Below are positions 18,101 to 25,761 of a stretch of 39,568 bases of DNA, piece after piece. A model generated the notes under the pieces. That model was not told the origin of the DNA. It ran no database searches and saw only the letters and a program-made list of their open reading frames with translations. Location of the stretch: contig DCJH01000022.1 of NCBI GenBank assembly GCA_002317385.1, forward strand, positions 3,245-42,812. Reading direction: 5' to 3'. Position numbers and translations under genes: made by a program. Within the stretch, counting starts at the first letter, position 1, and every line of letters begins with the position of its first letter. The stretch comes from Prevotella sp. UBA1705 (GTDB taxonomy: Bacteria; Bacteroidota; Bacteroidia; Bacteroidales; Bacteroidaceae).

Positions 18101-19298
18101 GTTTACTCCCGAGGGCGGGCACATCGACGTGACGGTGGCGCCCCGGGAACTTCAGGGTGAGGCCAGCGGGCAGCAGCCGATGGTGGATATCAAGATTGCC
18201 GACAACGGCATAGGTATCGGCGATGACGATAAGGCGCACATCTTTGAGCGGTTCTATCAGGCCCACAACCATCAGGGAAGTCCCTACGGCGGTACCGGCG
18301 TGGGGCTGAACCTGGTGCAGAACTTTGCCCAGCTGCATGGAGGAGATGTTTCTGTGGCCGACAATCCCGGCGGCGGCACGGTGTTTACCATCTCGCTCCC
18401 CATTCGTCAGGACGACAGTTTGAAGAGTCTTGAGGCCGACAGCGGCGGAGCCGAGGCCTTCATCACGGCGCCGCTCACCACCTTGGCCTCTGCGACTGCC
18501 GAGGAGAAGTCGGCCGATTCGATCGACGGCCATCGCTATGAGGTGTTGATTGTGGACGACAGCACCGACTTCATCGAGTTCATGAGCGAGGAGTTGGGCA
18601 CCCGGTTCCAGGTGAGGACGGCCTCCAACGGCAAGGAGGCGCTCGAACGCATCGGTGAGCATCGCCCCGACATCATCCTTTGCGACGTGATGATGCCTGT
18701 GATGGATGGCAATGAACTCTGCCGGAAGGTGAAGGAAGACAAGACTACGGCCGACATCCCCTTCATCATGCTCACGGCCCGTCTGGCCCAGGAGCATCAA
18801 CTGGAAGGCATGCACAACGGTGCCGACGACTACATTACCAAGCCTTTTAACCTCGATTTGCTCTATCTTCGCATGGAGAATCTCATCAAGTGGCACACGT
18901 TGCCGCCGCAGGAGAAGGCCCGGAAATATCAGCCGGAACTCAAGCCTCTGACCATCACCTCGCTCGACGAGCAGCTCATCAAGAAGGCCACGGCCTATGT
19001 CGACGATAACATTTCGGACAGTTCCATCACCGTGGAGACCATGGCTCAGGAGCTGGGCATGAGTCGTGTGCAGCTCTATAAGAAGATGTTGTCTATCACA
19101 GGCAACACGCCTTCGGAGTTCATGCGTGAGATCCGAATGCGTAGGGCTGAGCAGTTGCTGCGCGAAAGCCAGTATTCGGTGAGCGAGGTGGCCTATAGGG
19201 TGGGCTTCAACATCCCGCGCTATTTCACCAAATATTTCAAGGAAATGTATGGCATGAATCCGTCGGAATACAAAAATAAGCACTCCGAAACCGAGTAA
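15189..19298 (+). CDS. Hybrid two-component system (HTCS) sensor-regulator of the PUL
   Basis: A 1369-residue one-protein signalling system. After a signal peptide (about 1-23) comes a large periplasmic sensor of beta-propeller repeats (about 28-690, many copies of the type DSKGYVWFATQSGLNRFD), then a Y_Y_Y domain (about 715-785, FKYRMKGMSDKWY). A membrane helix spans about 797-818. The cytoplasmic part has a histidine kinase (phospho-acceptor His853 in NVSHELRTPL; ATPase motifs NILSNAMKF, IADNGIGIG, GGTGVGLNL), a receiver (phospho-acceptor Asp1166 in ILCDVMMPVMDG; Lys in ITKPF) and an AraC-type DNA-binding domain (about 1265-1362). HTCS proteins bind a breakdown oligosaccharide and switch on the adjacent PUL. 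It has its own promoter, with terminators on both sides. All catalytic residues are present. Ligand is inferred as a xyloglucan fragment. Confidence 0.97.
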   Translation: MKPNLLQCLLALIFNILSVPANAFPKDIEFQSVHTPNGLSNSQVNDIYRDSKGYVWFATQSGLNRFDGYRFKVFYFNNVNKNSLPNNYVDGIQEDREGHLWVHTSAGYCIYDPATESFVQDPQPYLREYHVYGYPDRLLIDENKNFWVSIAGKGFYFIDTQRRKGRLFAYSKALSKLSVTSFANRGNRLVVNFNNGMLLGIDTKTLKVLWRDHYLSHLMKNANEGFTTFIDKFNSYWVATNGQTCVYSNQEKRWYDSANEFLRSRGYNLPFSEMLLVKDMVDDRGNGLWIATDHYGLLRFDHGTKEVNQYTYDKNKPTSVPNNTLQSLFLDKNGALWIGCYKNGISYYSPSQSIFHTVPVGDICTIAEDRSGMLWCGTDDNGIMAYNPKTDVAHNYGMADTHLGTNIVVSSLATRDGLLWFGSFNGGLTRYRDGQWSVMRADGHSGLLNDNIWSLCELPDGRIAIGTLGSGLQVYNPRTGAFSNYNSAKNKLGSDFINSIVVAHDGRLIIGNAVNVSLLDLKTGQAENLNGSRAGVPFLSPQINQIYQDSRGIIWMATASGMNAYDPKTDQLAVLDWQIGLTGAVGCSVVEDRDHNMWLVNDHGVARVKVRWNKTKWDYFTNSFNSLDGLQSRQFNYRAILLAHDGSVVVGGQDGLNLIHPHRTIDVHSTAKVLFSGLVLFDHQLSVGEEYGGRVVLKQSMNESRKLHLKYRENAFTIQLASSDMGMPEKSRFKYRMKGMSDKWYFTTEEQNGVTFTNMSPGQYVLEARVVTRYGVISDIISQLEITVDPPFYRSNWAFLLYFLLVAAAIWYVRRVIRRRQREQLQMQQIRMEAERTREIDEMKLTFFTNVSHELRTPLTLIISPLASMMQKETDEDKHRHLELIYRNAQRLLDMVTQILDFRKIDKNKETLNLTTGDLVGYSRNITSTVKALGGKDVDISFGATVESLMMAFDADKVRKMIDNILSNAMKFTPEGGHIDVTVAPRELQGEASGQQPMVDIKIADNGIGIGDDDKAHIFERFYQAHNHQGSPYGGTGVGLNLVQNFAQLHGGDVSVADNPGGGTVFTISLPIRQDDSLKSLEADSGGAEAFITAPLTTLASATAEEKSADSIDGHRYEVLIVDDSTDFIEFMSEELGTRFQVRTASNGKEALERIGEHRPDIILCDVMMPVMDGNELCRKVKEDKTTADIPFIMLTARLAQEHQLEGMHNGADDYITKPFNLDLLYLRMENLIKWHTLPPQEKARKYQPELKPLTITSLDEQLIKKATAYVDDNISDSSITVETMAQELGMSRVQLYKKMLSITGNTPSEFMREIRMRRAEQLLRESQYSVSEVAYRVGFNIPRYFTKYFKEMYGMNPSEYKNKHSETE

Positions 19299-19309
19299 TT
19301 GGTGGGGTT

Positions 19310-19340
19310 TAACATTTTGCCTACCTATTGGTAACATTTT
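19310..19340 (+). promoter_or_regulatory. Candidate HTCS operator of the GH31-GH2 operon
   Basis: TAACATTTT occurs twice, at 19310-19318 and 19332-19340, a perfect 9-bp direct repeat with a 22-bp period, about two helical turns. The copies start 80 and 58 nt before the -7 box at 19390. The motif and period match those before the GH3 and SusC genes. It sits between the HTCS stop codon and that gene's terminator. Confidence 0.55.
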
Positions 19341-19352
19341 ATATCATTCTTC

Positions 19353-19388
19353 ATGAGGGCCGCCTATAGCGGCCTTCATTTGTTTTTC
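19353..19388 (+). terminator. Terminator of the HTCS gene
   Basis: ATGAGGGCCGC (19353-19363) and GCGGCCTTCAT (19369-19379) form an 11-bp stem with one G-T pair and a 5-nt loop, followed by TTTGTTTTT. It ends right at the GH31 promoter. Confidence 0.92.
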
Positions 19389-19389
19389 G

Positions 19390-19397
19390 TAACTTTG
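19390..19397 (+). promoter_or_regulatory. -7 box of the GH31-GH2 operon
   Basis: TAACTTTG matches TAnnTTTG, 24 nt before the GH31 start. The -33 position falls inside the terminator hairpin of the upstream gene and has no TTTG, so activator dependence is likely. Confidence 0.6.
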
Positions 19398-19421
19398 CAA
19401 CAAGACTAAAAACCTTTATTT

Positions 19422-22340
19422 ATGAAGACATTCAAAAGCTTGTTGACTGCAACCGGTGTGGCTTTCGCACTCGGCCTTCATGCCGCCGACTATTCGGTCA
19501 ATGCCAATTACATCACCATTCCCGTGAAATCGCCTGCCGCTCAGGGAGCAAAGATGGTGCGGCTGCAGGTCATCAACGACAATATTATACGCGTACAATC
19601 TACTCCGGAAAGCACTTTCCCCACAAAATCCAGTCTAATCATCGTCCCGCAGCAGGCCTATTCCAACTTCAAGGTCCGCCAATCGGGTGTAGAAGTGAGC
19701 GTCACCACGCCCGCGGTGTGTGCTGTGGTGGATGTCAACAGTGGGCAGGTAGTGTTCTACGATTCCCAGAAGAAATCTGTATATTTGCAGGAGTCGGGTA
19801 CGAATGGCAAACGGTTCAAGCGTTTCCGCGTCCCCGACAGGGAGATTGGGGTGGACAGCCACGTCACAGAGGCCCAGCGACTGGGCTGGACTTGGCATGC
19901 CACCTTCACCTCGTCGCCTGACGAGGCGTTCTATGGGCTGGGCCAACACCAGAGCGAAGAGCTCAACATGAAAGGCAGGAACGAGGACCTTTTCCAGTAC
20001 AACACGAAGATCAGCGTACCTTTTGTGCTGTCCAACAAGGGCTACGGCCTGCTGTGGGACAGCTATTCCTATGGTCGGTTTGGCAATCCCGACGACTATC
20101 TTCAGCTGCACAAGGCCTTCACCTTATATAATAAGGAGGGGGTGAAGGGGGCTCTGACCGGCACTTATACCGACCACAATGGCCAGACCATCATGCGCAG
20201 CGAGGACAGCCTCTACTATGAAAACTCGGAGACTATCGTCAATCTGCCCAAGGGATTCAACCTCAATGGCGCCCACGTCACCTACGAAGGCTACATCGAG
20301 GCGCCTGCCGACTACCTCTATCAGTTTATCCTTTACTATGCGGGCTATACCAAAGTGTTTATCGATGGACAGGAGGTGGTGCCCGAACGATGGCGCACAG
20401 CGTGGAACCCCAACTCCTATAAGTTCAGCCATCAGCTCTCCGGCGGCAAGCGCCATCGGCTGCTCGTGGACTGGTATCCTGACGGAAGCGTGAGCTATTG
20501 TGGGCTTCGGGCCGCTGCGCCGCGTAGTGATGCTGCCCAGAACGAGTTGAGTATCTGGAGCGAGATGGCCCAAGACATGGACTATTACTTCATAGCCGGC
20601 CAGACGATGGACCATGTCATCTCGGGCTATCGCACCTTGACGGGAAAGGCTCAAGTGATGCCGAAGTGGGCTCTGGGCTTCTGGCAGAGCAGGGAACGAT
20701 ACAAGACCTCGGACGATATCGAGTCGACGCTGAAATATTTCCGTGACCATCATGTCCCTGTGGACAACATTGTGCAGGACTGGAACTACTGGGCCGAGGA
20801 TGCCTGGGGCAGTCATGTGTATGAGCCTTCGCGCTATCCCAACCCTCAGGCCATGCTCGACAGTGTGCATGCCATGCACGGGCGGTTCATGATTTCGGTG
20901 TGGCCGAAGTTCTATATGACCACCAAGAACTACAAAGAACTGGATGCTCACGGATGGATGTACCATCAGGCGGTGAAGGACAGCATCCGCGACTGGGTGG
21001 GGCCGGGCTACATTGGCTCGTTCTACGATGCCTATTCGGAGGGTGCCCGAAAGATGTTCTGGCGACAGATGGATGAGAATCTATACTCCAAATACAAGTT
21101 TGGCGTGGACGCTTGGTGGATGGACGCCTCTGAACCCAATGTGAAAGACTGCACCCCCATGTGGTACAGGAAGGCGCTCTGCGGTACTACTGCCCTCGGC
21201 ACCAGCACCGAATACTTCAATGCTTACTCTATTGCCAACGCGGATGCAATATACAATGGGCAGCGCCAAGTGAACCCCAACCAGCGTGTTTTCCTGCTCA
21301 CCCGGAGTGGCTTTGCTGGCGAACAGCGCTACAGCACGGCCTCGTGGAGTGGTGATATCGGTACCCGTTGGGAGGACATGAGGGCGCAGATGACGGCAGG
21401 AATGAACTTCTCCATGTCGGGAATACCTTTCTGGGGCATGGACATCGGTGGTTTCTGCGTGGAGAACCGCTATGTCAAGGCCCAGCAATTGTATGACAGT
21501 AGCGGTGAGGAGAACGAGGATTTGAAGGAGTGGCGGGAGCTGCAGGCACGATGGAATCAGTTTGGTGCCTTTGTCCCCCTGTATCGCACGCACGGCCAGT
21601 GGCCCTTGCGCGAGGTATGGAACATCGCTCCAGAGAGCCATCCAGCCTATCAGAGCATCGTTTATTACGACCGCCTACGCTATCGACTGATGCCTTATCT
21701 CTATAGTTTGGCGGGGGCTGCCCATTTCAACGACTACACGCTCATGCGTGCATTGGTGATGGATTTCAATGGCGACAGCAAGGTTTACGACATCAAGGAC
21801 CAGTGGATGTTCGGGCCTTCGCTCATGGCTTGCCCCGTGGGTAAGTATCAGGCGCGCAGCCGTGAGGTGTATCTGCCCAAGCAACGGGGATGGTACGACT
21901 TCTATACGAATGCCTACCACAAGGGCGGGCAGACCATCAACGTGGATGCTCCCTATGGTCGTATTCCGGTCTTTGTACCCGAAGGTGCCATCATCCCCTA
22001 TGGTCCGGAGATGGAATGGAGCGACCAGAAGCCAGCCGAAAATATCATTCTCTATGTCTATGCCGGGCACGACGGCGAGTTTACGCTCTACGAAGACGAG
22101 GGCACTAACTACAATTACGAGAAAGGTCAGTATGCCATCATCCGGTTTGCCTATAACGACGGTAAGAAGACGCTTACCATTTCTAATCGCGAAGGCACTT
22201 TCCCGGGTATGCTGCAAAGTCGGAAATTCACCATCGTCTATCGCCAGCCGGGTAAGCTCGACAAGGATTTCTCTCTTGATAACGTGCAGGGTCGCACGGT
22301 GAACTATCGCGGAAAGCAGCTCACAATCCACCTCAACTAA
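19422..22340 (+). CDS. Glycoside hydrolase family 31 alpha-xylosidase with PA14 insert
   Basis: A 972-residue enzyme with signal peptide MKTFKSLLTATGVAFALGLHA. The N-terminal GH31 sandwich is interrupted by a PA14 domain (about 260-370, GYIEAPADYLYQFILYYAGYTKVFIDGQ). The barrel carries nucleophile Asp568 in AWWMDASEPN and acid/base Asp645 in WSGDIGTRW, then C-terminal sandwich domains with VFVPEGAIIPYGPE and TLYEDEGTNYNYEKG. A PA14 insert is characteristic of the xyloglucan alpha-xylosidase BoGH31A and relatives, which remove xylose from the non-reducing end of the oligosaccharides. No lipobox is seen, so periplasmic action is likely. It is the first gene of a two-gene operon, 16 bp before GH2. 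Family and active site are clear; specificity is inferred from PA14 and context. Confidence 0.95.
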   Translation: MKTFKSLLTATGVAFALGLHAADYSVNANYITIPVKSPAAQGAKMVRLQVINDNIIRVQSTPESTFPTKSSLIIVPQQAYSNFKVRQSGVEVSVTTPAVCAVVDVNSGQVVFYDSQKKSVYLQESGTNGKRFKRFRVPDREIGVDSHVTEAQRLGWTWHATFTSSPDEAFYGLGQHQSEELNMKGRNEDLFQYNTKISVPFVLSNKGYGLLWDSYSYGRFGNPDDYLQLHKAFTLYNKEGVKGALTGTYTDHNGQTIMRSEDSLYYENSETIVNLPKGFNLNGAHVTYEGYIEAPADYLYQFILYYAGYTKVFIDGQEVVPERWRTAWNPNSYKFSHQLSGGKRHRLLVDWYPDGSVSYCGLRAAAPRSDAAQNELSIWSEMAQDMDYYFIAGQTMDHVISGYRTLTGKAQVMPKWALGFWQSRERYKTSDDIESTLKYFRDHHVPVDNIVQDWNYWAEDAWGSHVYEPSRYPNPQAMLDSVHAMHGRFMISVWPKFYMTTKNYKELDAHGWMYHQAVKDSIRDWVGPGYIGSFYDAYSEGARKMFWRQMDENLYSKYKFGVDAWWMDASEPNVKDCTPMWYRKALCGTTALGTSTEYFNAYSIANADAIYNGQRQVNPNQRVFLLTRSGFAGEQRYSTASWSGDIGTRWEDMRAQMTAGMNFSMSGIPFWGMDIGGFCVENRYVKAQQLYDSSGEENEDLKEWRELQARWNQFGAFVPLYRTHGQWPLREVWNIAPESHPAYQSIVYYDRLRYRLMPYLYSLAGAAHFNDYTLMRALVMDFNGDSKVYDIKDQWMFGPSLMACPVGKYQARSREVYLPKQRGWYDFYTNAYHKGGQTINVDAPYGRIPVFVPEGAIIPYGPEMEWSDQKPAENIILYVYAGHDGEFTLYEDEGTNYNYEKGQYAIIRFAYNDGKKTLTISNREGTFPGMLQSRKFTIVYRQPGKLDKDFSLDNVQGRTVNYRGKQLTIHLN

Positions 22341-22356
22341 GACGAAATACGTACTC

Positions 22357-24894
22357 ATGAAATATCTCTCAGCTTTCCATGCGCTACTGTTCAGGGGCTT
22401 ATGCCTATGCCTTCTGGGCATGGCTATTCCCTCCCAAGGTCGCAATCGTCAATGCTTCGATGCCCAATGGTTATTTGCTTTAGGTAGTGACGAGCATTGC
22501 TCGGAGGCATCGTTCGATGATTCTTCGTGGCGAATGCTCGATCTTCCACACGATTGGGCCATCGAAGGAGACTTCTCGGCGACCCATCCCAGCGGGCCTG
22601 GAGGAGGAGCATTGCCTGGTGGGATAGGTTGGTATCGCAAGCATTTCGTGGTTGACCACCTATCGGCCAACGAGAAATACCTCATCGAATTTGATGGCAT
22701 CTTCATGAATTCCACGGTCTATGTCAATGGACAGGAGGTGGGACATCGTCCCTTTGGCTACATCGGCATGGAGTATAACATCAGCCGTTACCTGAAAAAG
22801 GGCGAGAATGTGATAGCTGTCAAGGTGGACAATAGCATGCAACCCAACTCCCGTTGGTATAGCGGGTGTGGCATCTATCGGCATGTTTGGCTGACCATTG
22901 CCCCCGCTTTGCGCATTGCCCACTGGGGAACGCAGGTCATCTCTCAGCCCAGAGGCGACGTGACCATCAATCTGAGCTATGTGGATGAGAACCAGCAGGG
23001 CATGAAGCCCGCTATCCGTCACACCATTTACGACCCGCAAGGCAGGGTGGTGGCCCAGTCGATGAGCGGACGAGCGACACAGATGCTCAAGGTGAATCGG
23101 CCCCAGCGTTGGGACATCGACCACCCCGTGGTCTACACGGTAAAGTCTGAACTCATTGTAAACGAGCAGACTGTGGACGAGGTCTACACCACTACGGGCT
23201 TCCGGGAATGCCGTTTCGACACCAACGGCTTTTGGTTGAACGGCCGTAATCTCAAGCTCAACGGCGTGTGCGACCATCATGATCTGGGTTGCCTTGGGTC
23301 GGCTTTCAACGAAGATGCGATGCACCGCAAGTTGCTCCGATTGAAGAACATGGGTGTAAATGCCCTTCGCTGTACCCACAATCCGCCCGCACCGGAGTTG
23401 CTCAACATGTGCGACACGATGGGACTGCTCGTGATTGACGAGAGTTTCGATGTTTGGCGTCGCAAGAAAACGGCCTACGACTATTCCCAATACTTCGATA
23501 AATGGCACGAAAGAGACCTCACGGACATGCTTTTGCGTGACCGCAACCACCCGTCTATCGTGGCATGGAGTATCGGCAACGAGGTGCTGGAGCAGTGGTC
23601 GAGTGCCGATGCCGATGAACTCACGCTCGAACAGGCCAACCTTATCCTCAACAAGGGCCATGAAGTGGTGAAGAGCGATAACCTGCATCCCAACTCCTTG
23701 CTTACCCGTCACCTGGTCGAACTGGTGAAACGCTACGATGTTTCACGCCCCATCACGGCCGGATGCAACGAGCCCGATCCCAATAACCATTTGTTTAAGA
23801 GTGGGGTAATCGACCTCATTGGATTCAATTATCACCACCAATGGGTGAAGGACGTCCCTAAAAACTTCCCTGGAAAACCATTCTATATGTCGGAAAGCGT
23901 GTCGGCTTTGCAGACAAGAGGCTATTATCCACAGCTGGGCGACACCATCATTATGACGCCCGACCGATGGGATAGGCCCTATACACATCCGTCGATGATG
24001 TGCTCTGCCTACGACAATCAGCACGTGCCATGGGGCTCTACCCATGAACAGACGTGGAATGTAGTTAAGCATACGCCTTATTGCTTTGGCCAATTCATCT
24101 GGACGGGCTTCGATTATCTGGGCGAACCGACACCTTATGGTTTTCCCGCTCATAGTTCTTATTTCGGCATTGTAGACCTGGCTGGATTCCCCAAAGACGT
24201 TTATTATATGTACCAGAGCGAGTGGACCGATAAGCCTGTGCTCCATCTCTTCCCGCATTGGAACTGGATTCCCGGACAGACGGTGGATCTCTGGTGCTAT
24301 TACAGCAAGGCCGACGAAGTGGAACTCTACATCAATGGCAAGAGTCAGGGCGTGAGACGGAAGACCGGGCCTGGCCCTGTGGAGGAGCGATTTTCGCTTC
24401 CGTTGAAGCAAAGCAGCGAGGCTACGGAGTTTCATGTGGCTTGGCGCGTGATGTTTGAGCCCGGCGAAGTGAAGGTTGTAGCTCGTCGGAATGGTAAGGA
24501 AGTGGGCTGGCAGACTATTCGGACAGCCGATGCACCCGATCACATCAGACTCACAGTGGACTATGATGGCAGGCAGTATGGGCAGCACCCAATGCTTGGC
24601 GGCGAATCGGATGCGGCACGCAACCTCGTCTTTGTGAATGTAGAGGTGGTGGACCGCGACGGAAATCTCTGTCCAAATGCAGAGAATCAGCTCTTCTTCG
24701 ACGTCTCGGGCGGCACCATCATGGGTGTGGATAATGGCTGTGAATACTCCTTGGAGAGTTATAAGGGCCACCATCGGAAAGCGTTTTTCGGCAAGTGCCT
24801 GCTGGTGTTGTCGCCTGATAAGACAGGCGATGTGGTGGTCAAGGCGCAGGCCGTAGACCTCCAGTCGGCTACGCTGAACCTCGGAACACGCTAA
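22357..24894 (+). CDS. Glycoside hydrolase family 2 beta-galactosidase
   Basis: An 845-residue protein with a hydrophobic N-terminal signal (LFRGLCLCLLGMAIPSQG). The sugar-binding sandwich domain (about 35-185: LDLPHDWAIEGDF, RWYSGCGIYRHVW), immunoglobulin-like domain and catalytic barrel follow in the usual GH2 order. Acid/base Glu409 lies in WSIGNEVLEQW and nucleophile Glu513 in FYMSESVSA. C-terminal domains about 640-845 include DUF4982-type and Ig-like sandwiches (VELYINGKSQGV). In the xyloglucan pathway GH2 removes galactose from side chains, exposing xylose for GH31; this is inferred from the 16-bp spacing to the GH31 gene. Beta-glucuronidase or beta-mannosidase activity is less likely given the locus. 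Confidence 0.93.
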   Translation: MKYLSAFHALLFRGLCLCLLGMAIPSQGRNRQCFDAQWLFALGSDEHCSEASFDDSSWRMLDLPHDWAIEGDFSATHPSGPGGGALPGGIGWYRKHFVVDHLSANEKYLIEFDGIFMNSTVYVNGQEVGHRPFGYIGMEYNISRYLKKGENVIAVKVDNSMQPNSRWYSGCGIYRHVWLTIAPALRIAHWGTQVISQPRGDVTINLSYVDENQQGMKPAIRHTIYDPQGRVVAQSMSGRATQMLKVNRPQRWDIDHPVVYTVKSELIVNEQTVDEVYTTTGFRECRFDTNGFWLNGRNLKLNGVCDHHDLGCLGSAFNEDAMHRKLLRLKNMGVNALRCTHNPPAPELLNMCDTMGLLVIDESFDVWRRKKTAYDYSQYFDKWHERDLTDMLLRDRNHPSIVAWSIGNEVLEQWSSADADELTLEQANLILNKGHEVVKSDNLHPNSLLTRHLVELVKRYDVSRPITAGCNEPDPNNHLFKSGVIDLIGFNYHHQWVKDVPKNFPGKPFYMSESVSALQTRGYYPQLGDTIIMTPDRWDRPYTHPSMMCSAYDNQHVPWGSTHEQTWNVVKHTPYCFGQFIWTGFDYLGEPTPYGFPAHSSYFGIVDLAGFPKDVYYMYQSEWTDKPVLHLFPHWNWIPGQTVDLWCYYSKADEVELYINGKSQGVRRKTGPGPVEERFSLPLKQSSEATEFHVAWRVMFEPGEVKVVARRNGKEVGWQTIRTADAPDHIRLTVDYDGRQYGQHPMLGGESDAARNLVFVNVEVVDRDGNLCPNAENQLFFDVSGGTIMGVDNGCEYSLESYKGHHRKAFFGKCLLVLSPDKTGDVVVKAQAVDLQSATLNLGTR

Positions 24895-24999
24895 AAAGAT
24901 ATACAAAAGTTGAGATTAAAGGTTATAAAAACAAACTACACAAGCTGCTTGTGAAAGTAGTGTAGTGATAGAAAGCAGTTCTATTCAAACGTTGACGGA

Positions 25000-25066
25000 C
25001 CTCGATTTAAGCCTCTTTCCATTCAGTTCATGCTGGTGGATGGGTTTAAGTTGGGGCCCGTTTTTT
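25000..25066 (+). terminator. Probable terminator of the GH31-GH2 operon
   Basis: CCTCGATTTAAGCC (25000-25013) can pair with GGTTTAAGTTGGGG (25043-25056) over 14 positions, several as G-T pairs, followed a few bases later by TTTTTT (25061-25066). A smaller hairpin CTACAC/GTGTAG lies upstream at 24936-24965 without a T-run. Confidence 0.5.
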
Positions 25067-25157
25067 GTGTTATAAATAGGTGCGGGATAGATGGGGGATA
25101 AGGGCTTGCCTTTGTATGTATGCCAACCTATATCCGAGGGCTATTTAGGCGGTTTGA

Positions 25158-25232
25158 AATAAGGTGCTAATCGCACGACGATTAGGTAGAGATAGTGGGA
25201 TGATTAGGCAGGAATCGCAAGGCGATTAGGCC
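25158..25232 (+). repeat. Interspersed palindromic repeat, copy 2
   Basis: AATAAGGTGCTAAT (25158-25171) overlaps a 7-bp palindrome CTAATCG / CGATTAG (25167-25173, 25179-25185) with a 5-nt spacer. GATTAGGC (25202-25209) and CGATTAGGCC (25223-25232) follow; the latter is identical to copy 1 at 14796. The rest of 25067-25400 holds no gene that I can support. Confidence 0.55.
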
Positions 25233-25400
25233 GTTATTTGGGGAGGATAGGGTAGAGGGGTGTTTCGGAAGACATCGGGAAGGGAGGAGACTTGTTATGA
25301 CATGGATGGATATAGAGAATTGATTCGGCGGGTGGAAGAGGATGATGGGAATGACAGTTGAGGATGCGGAGGGTGTGTGGCTGGGATTTGTCCAGGTATA

Positions 25401-25449
25401 TAAAAAGTAAACGCTCAAAAGTCAGTGGATATTGAACTTCTGAGCGTTT
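25401..25449 (-). terminator. Terminator of the tRNA-Met gene
   Basis: On the minus strand AAACGCTCA (25449-25441) pairs with TGAGCGTTT (25417-25409), with an inner AAGT/ACTT extension, and is followed by a run of T (25406-25402). It starts 3 nt past the tRNA 3' end. Confidence 0.85.
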
Positions 25450-25452
25450 TAG

Positions 25453-25525
25453 TTGCGGAGGCAAGACTCGAACATGCGACCTCCAGGTTATGAGCCTGGC
25501 GAGCTACCAACTGCTCCACTCCGCG
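25453..25525 (-). tRNA. tRNA-Met (CAT), initiator-like
   Basis: The 73-nt gene folds as a full cloverleaf with anticodon CAT in a CTCATAA loop and no encoded CCA (ACTA follows the acceptor stem). C1 faces A72 and the D-stem has A11-U24, both marks of bacterial initiator tRNA. The anticodon stem CCAGG/CCTGG has only two of the usual three G-C pairs next to the loop (A29-U41 replaces G-C). The T-stem GCATG/CTTGC has a U-U mismatch at 52-62. Initiator identity is inferred from these positions and close likeness to E. coli tRNA-fMet. Confidence 0.93.
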
Positions 25526-25578
25526 ATATTAACCATGCTATCGGGCGGGGTTGTGGCCCCTTTCCTTCTTAGCGATTG

Positions 25579-25610
25579 CAAAGGTACTGCTTTTATATGG
25601 AATGAACAAA
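25579..25610 (-). promoter_or_regulatory. Promoter of the tRNA-Met gene
   Basis: On the minus strand TTTG (25610-25607), a 20-nt spacer and TACCTTTG (25586-25579) match the Bacteroides consensus exactly. The -7 box ends 53 nt before the tRNA 5' end. Confidence 0.82.
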
Positions 25611-25666
25611 CTTTTTACAAGATATTTTAGAAAATAGCCAAAAATAGTTAGTTTTAGGCCTTGAAG

Positions 25667-25698
25667 TTTGCCTGTTTAAGCGAAAAGCAATATATTTG
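25667..25698 (+). promoter_or_regulatory. Promoter of the tetR-fabG operon
   Basis: TTTG (25667-25670), a 20-nt spacer and TATATTTG (25691-25698) match the Bacteroides -33/-7 consensus, 63 nt before the TetR start codon. It is divergent from the tRNA promoter, about 57 bp apart. Confidence 0.82.
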
Positions 25699-25761
25699 CA
25701 CATATAAAAAATGGTGTGCAATGGAAGTTTGCACAAGTATTCAGTCTGAAATTATATATAC

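Noticed and set aside
17109..19337. 742-codon open frame antisense to the HTCS gene
   Set aside because: Opposite well-conserved kinase, receiver and AraC domains; composition His/Arg/Leu-rich and typical of a shadow frame.
25182..25464. Overlapping minus-strand frames of 76-78 codons between GH2 and the tRNA
   Set aside because: They cover the palindromic repeat and the tRNA terminator, and read as Pro/Ser-rich noise.
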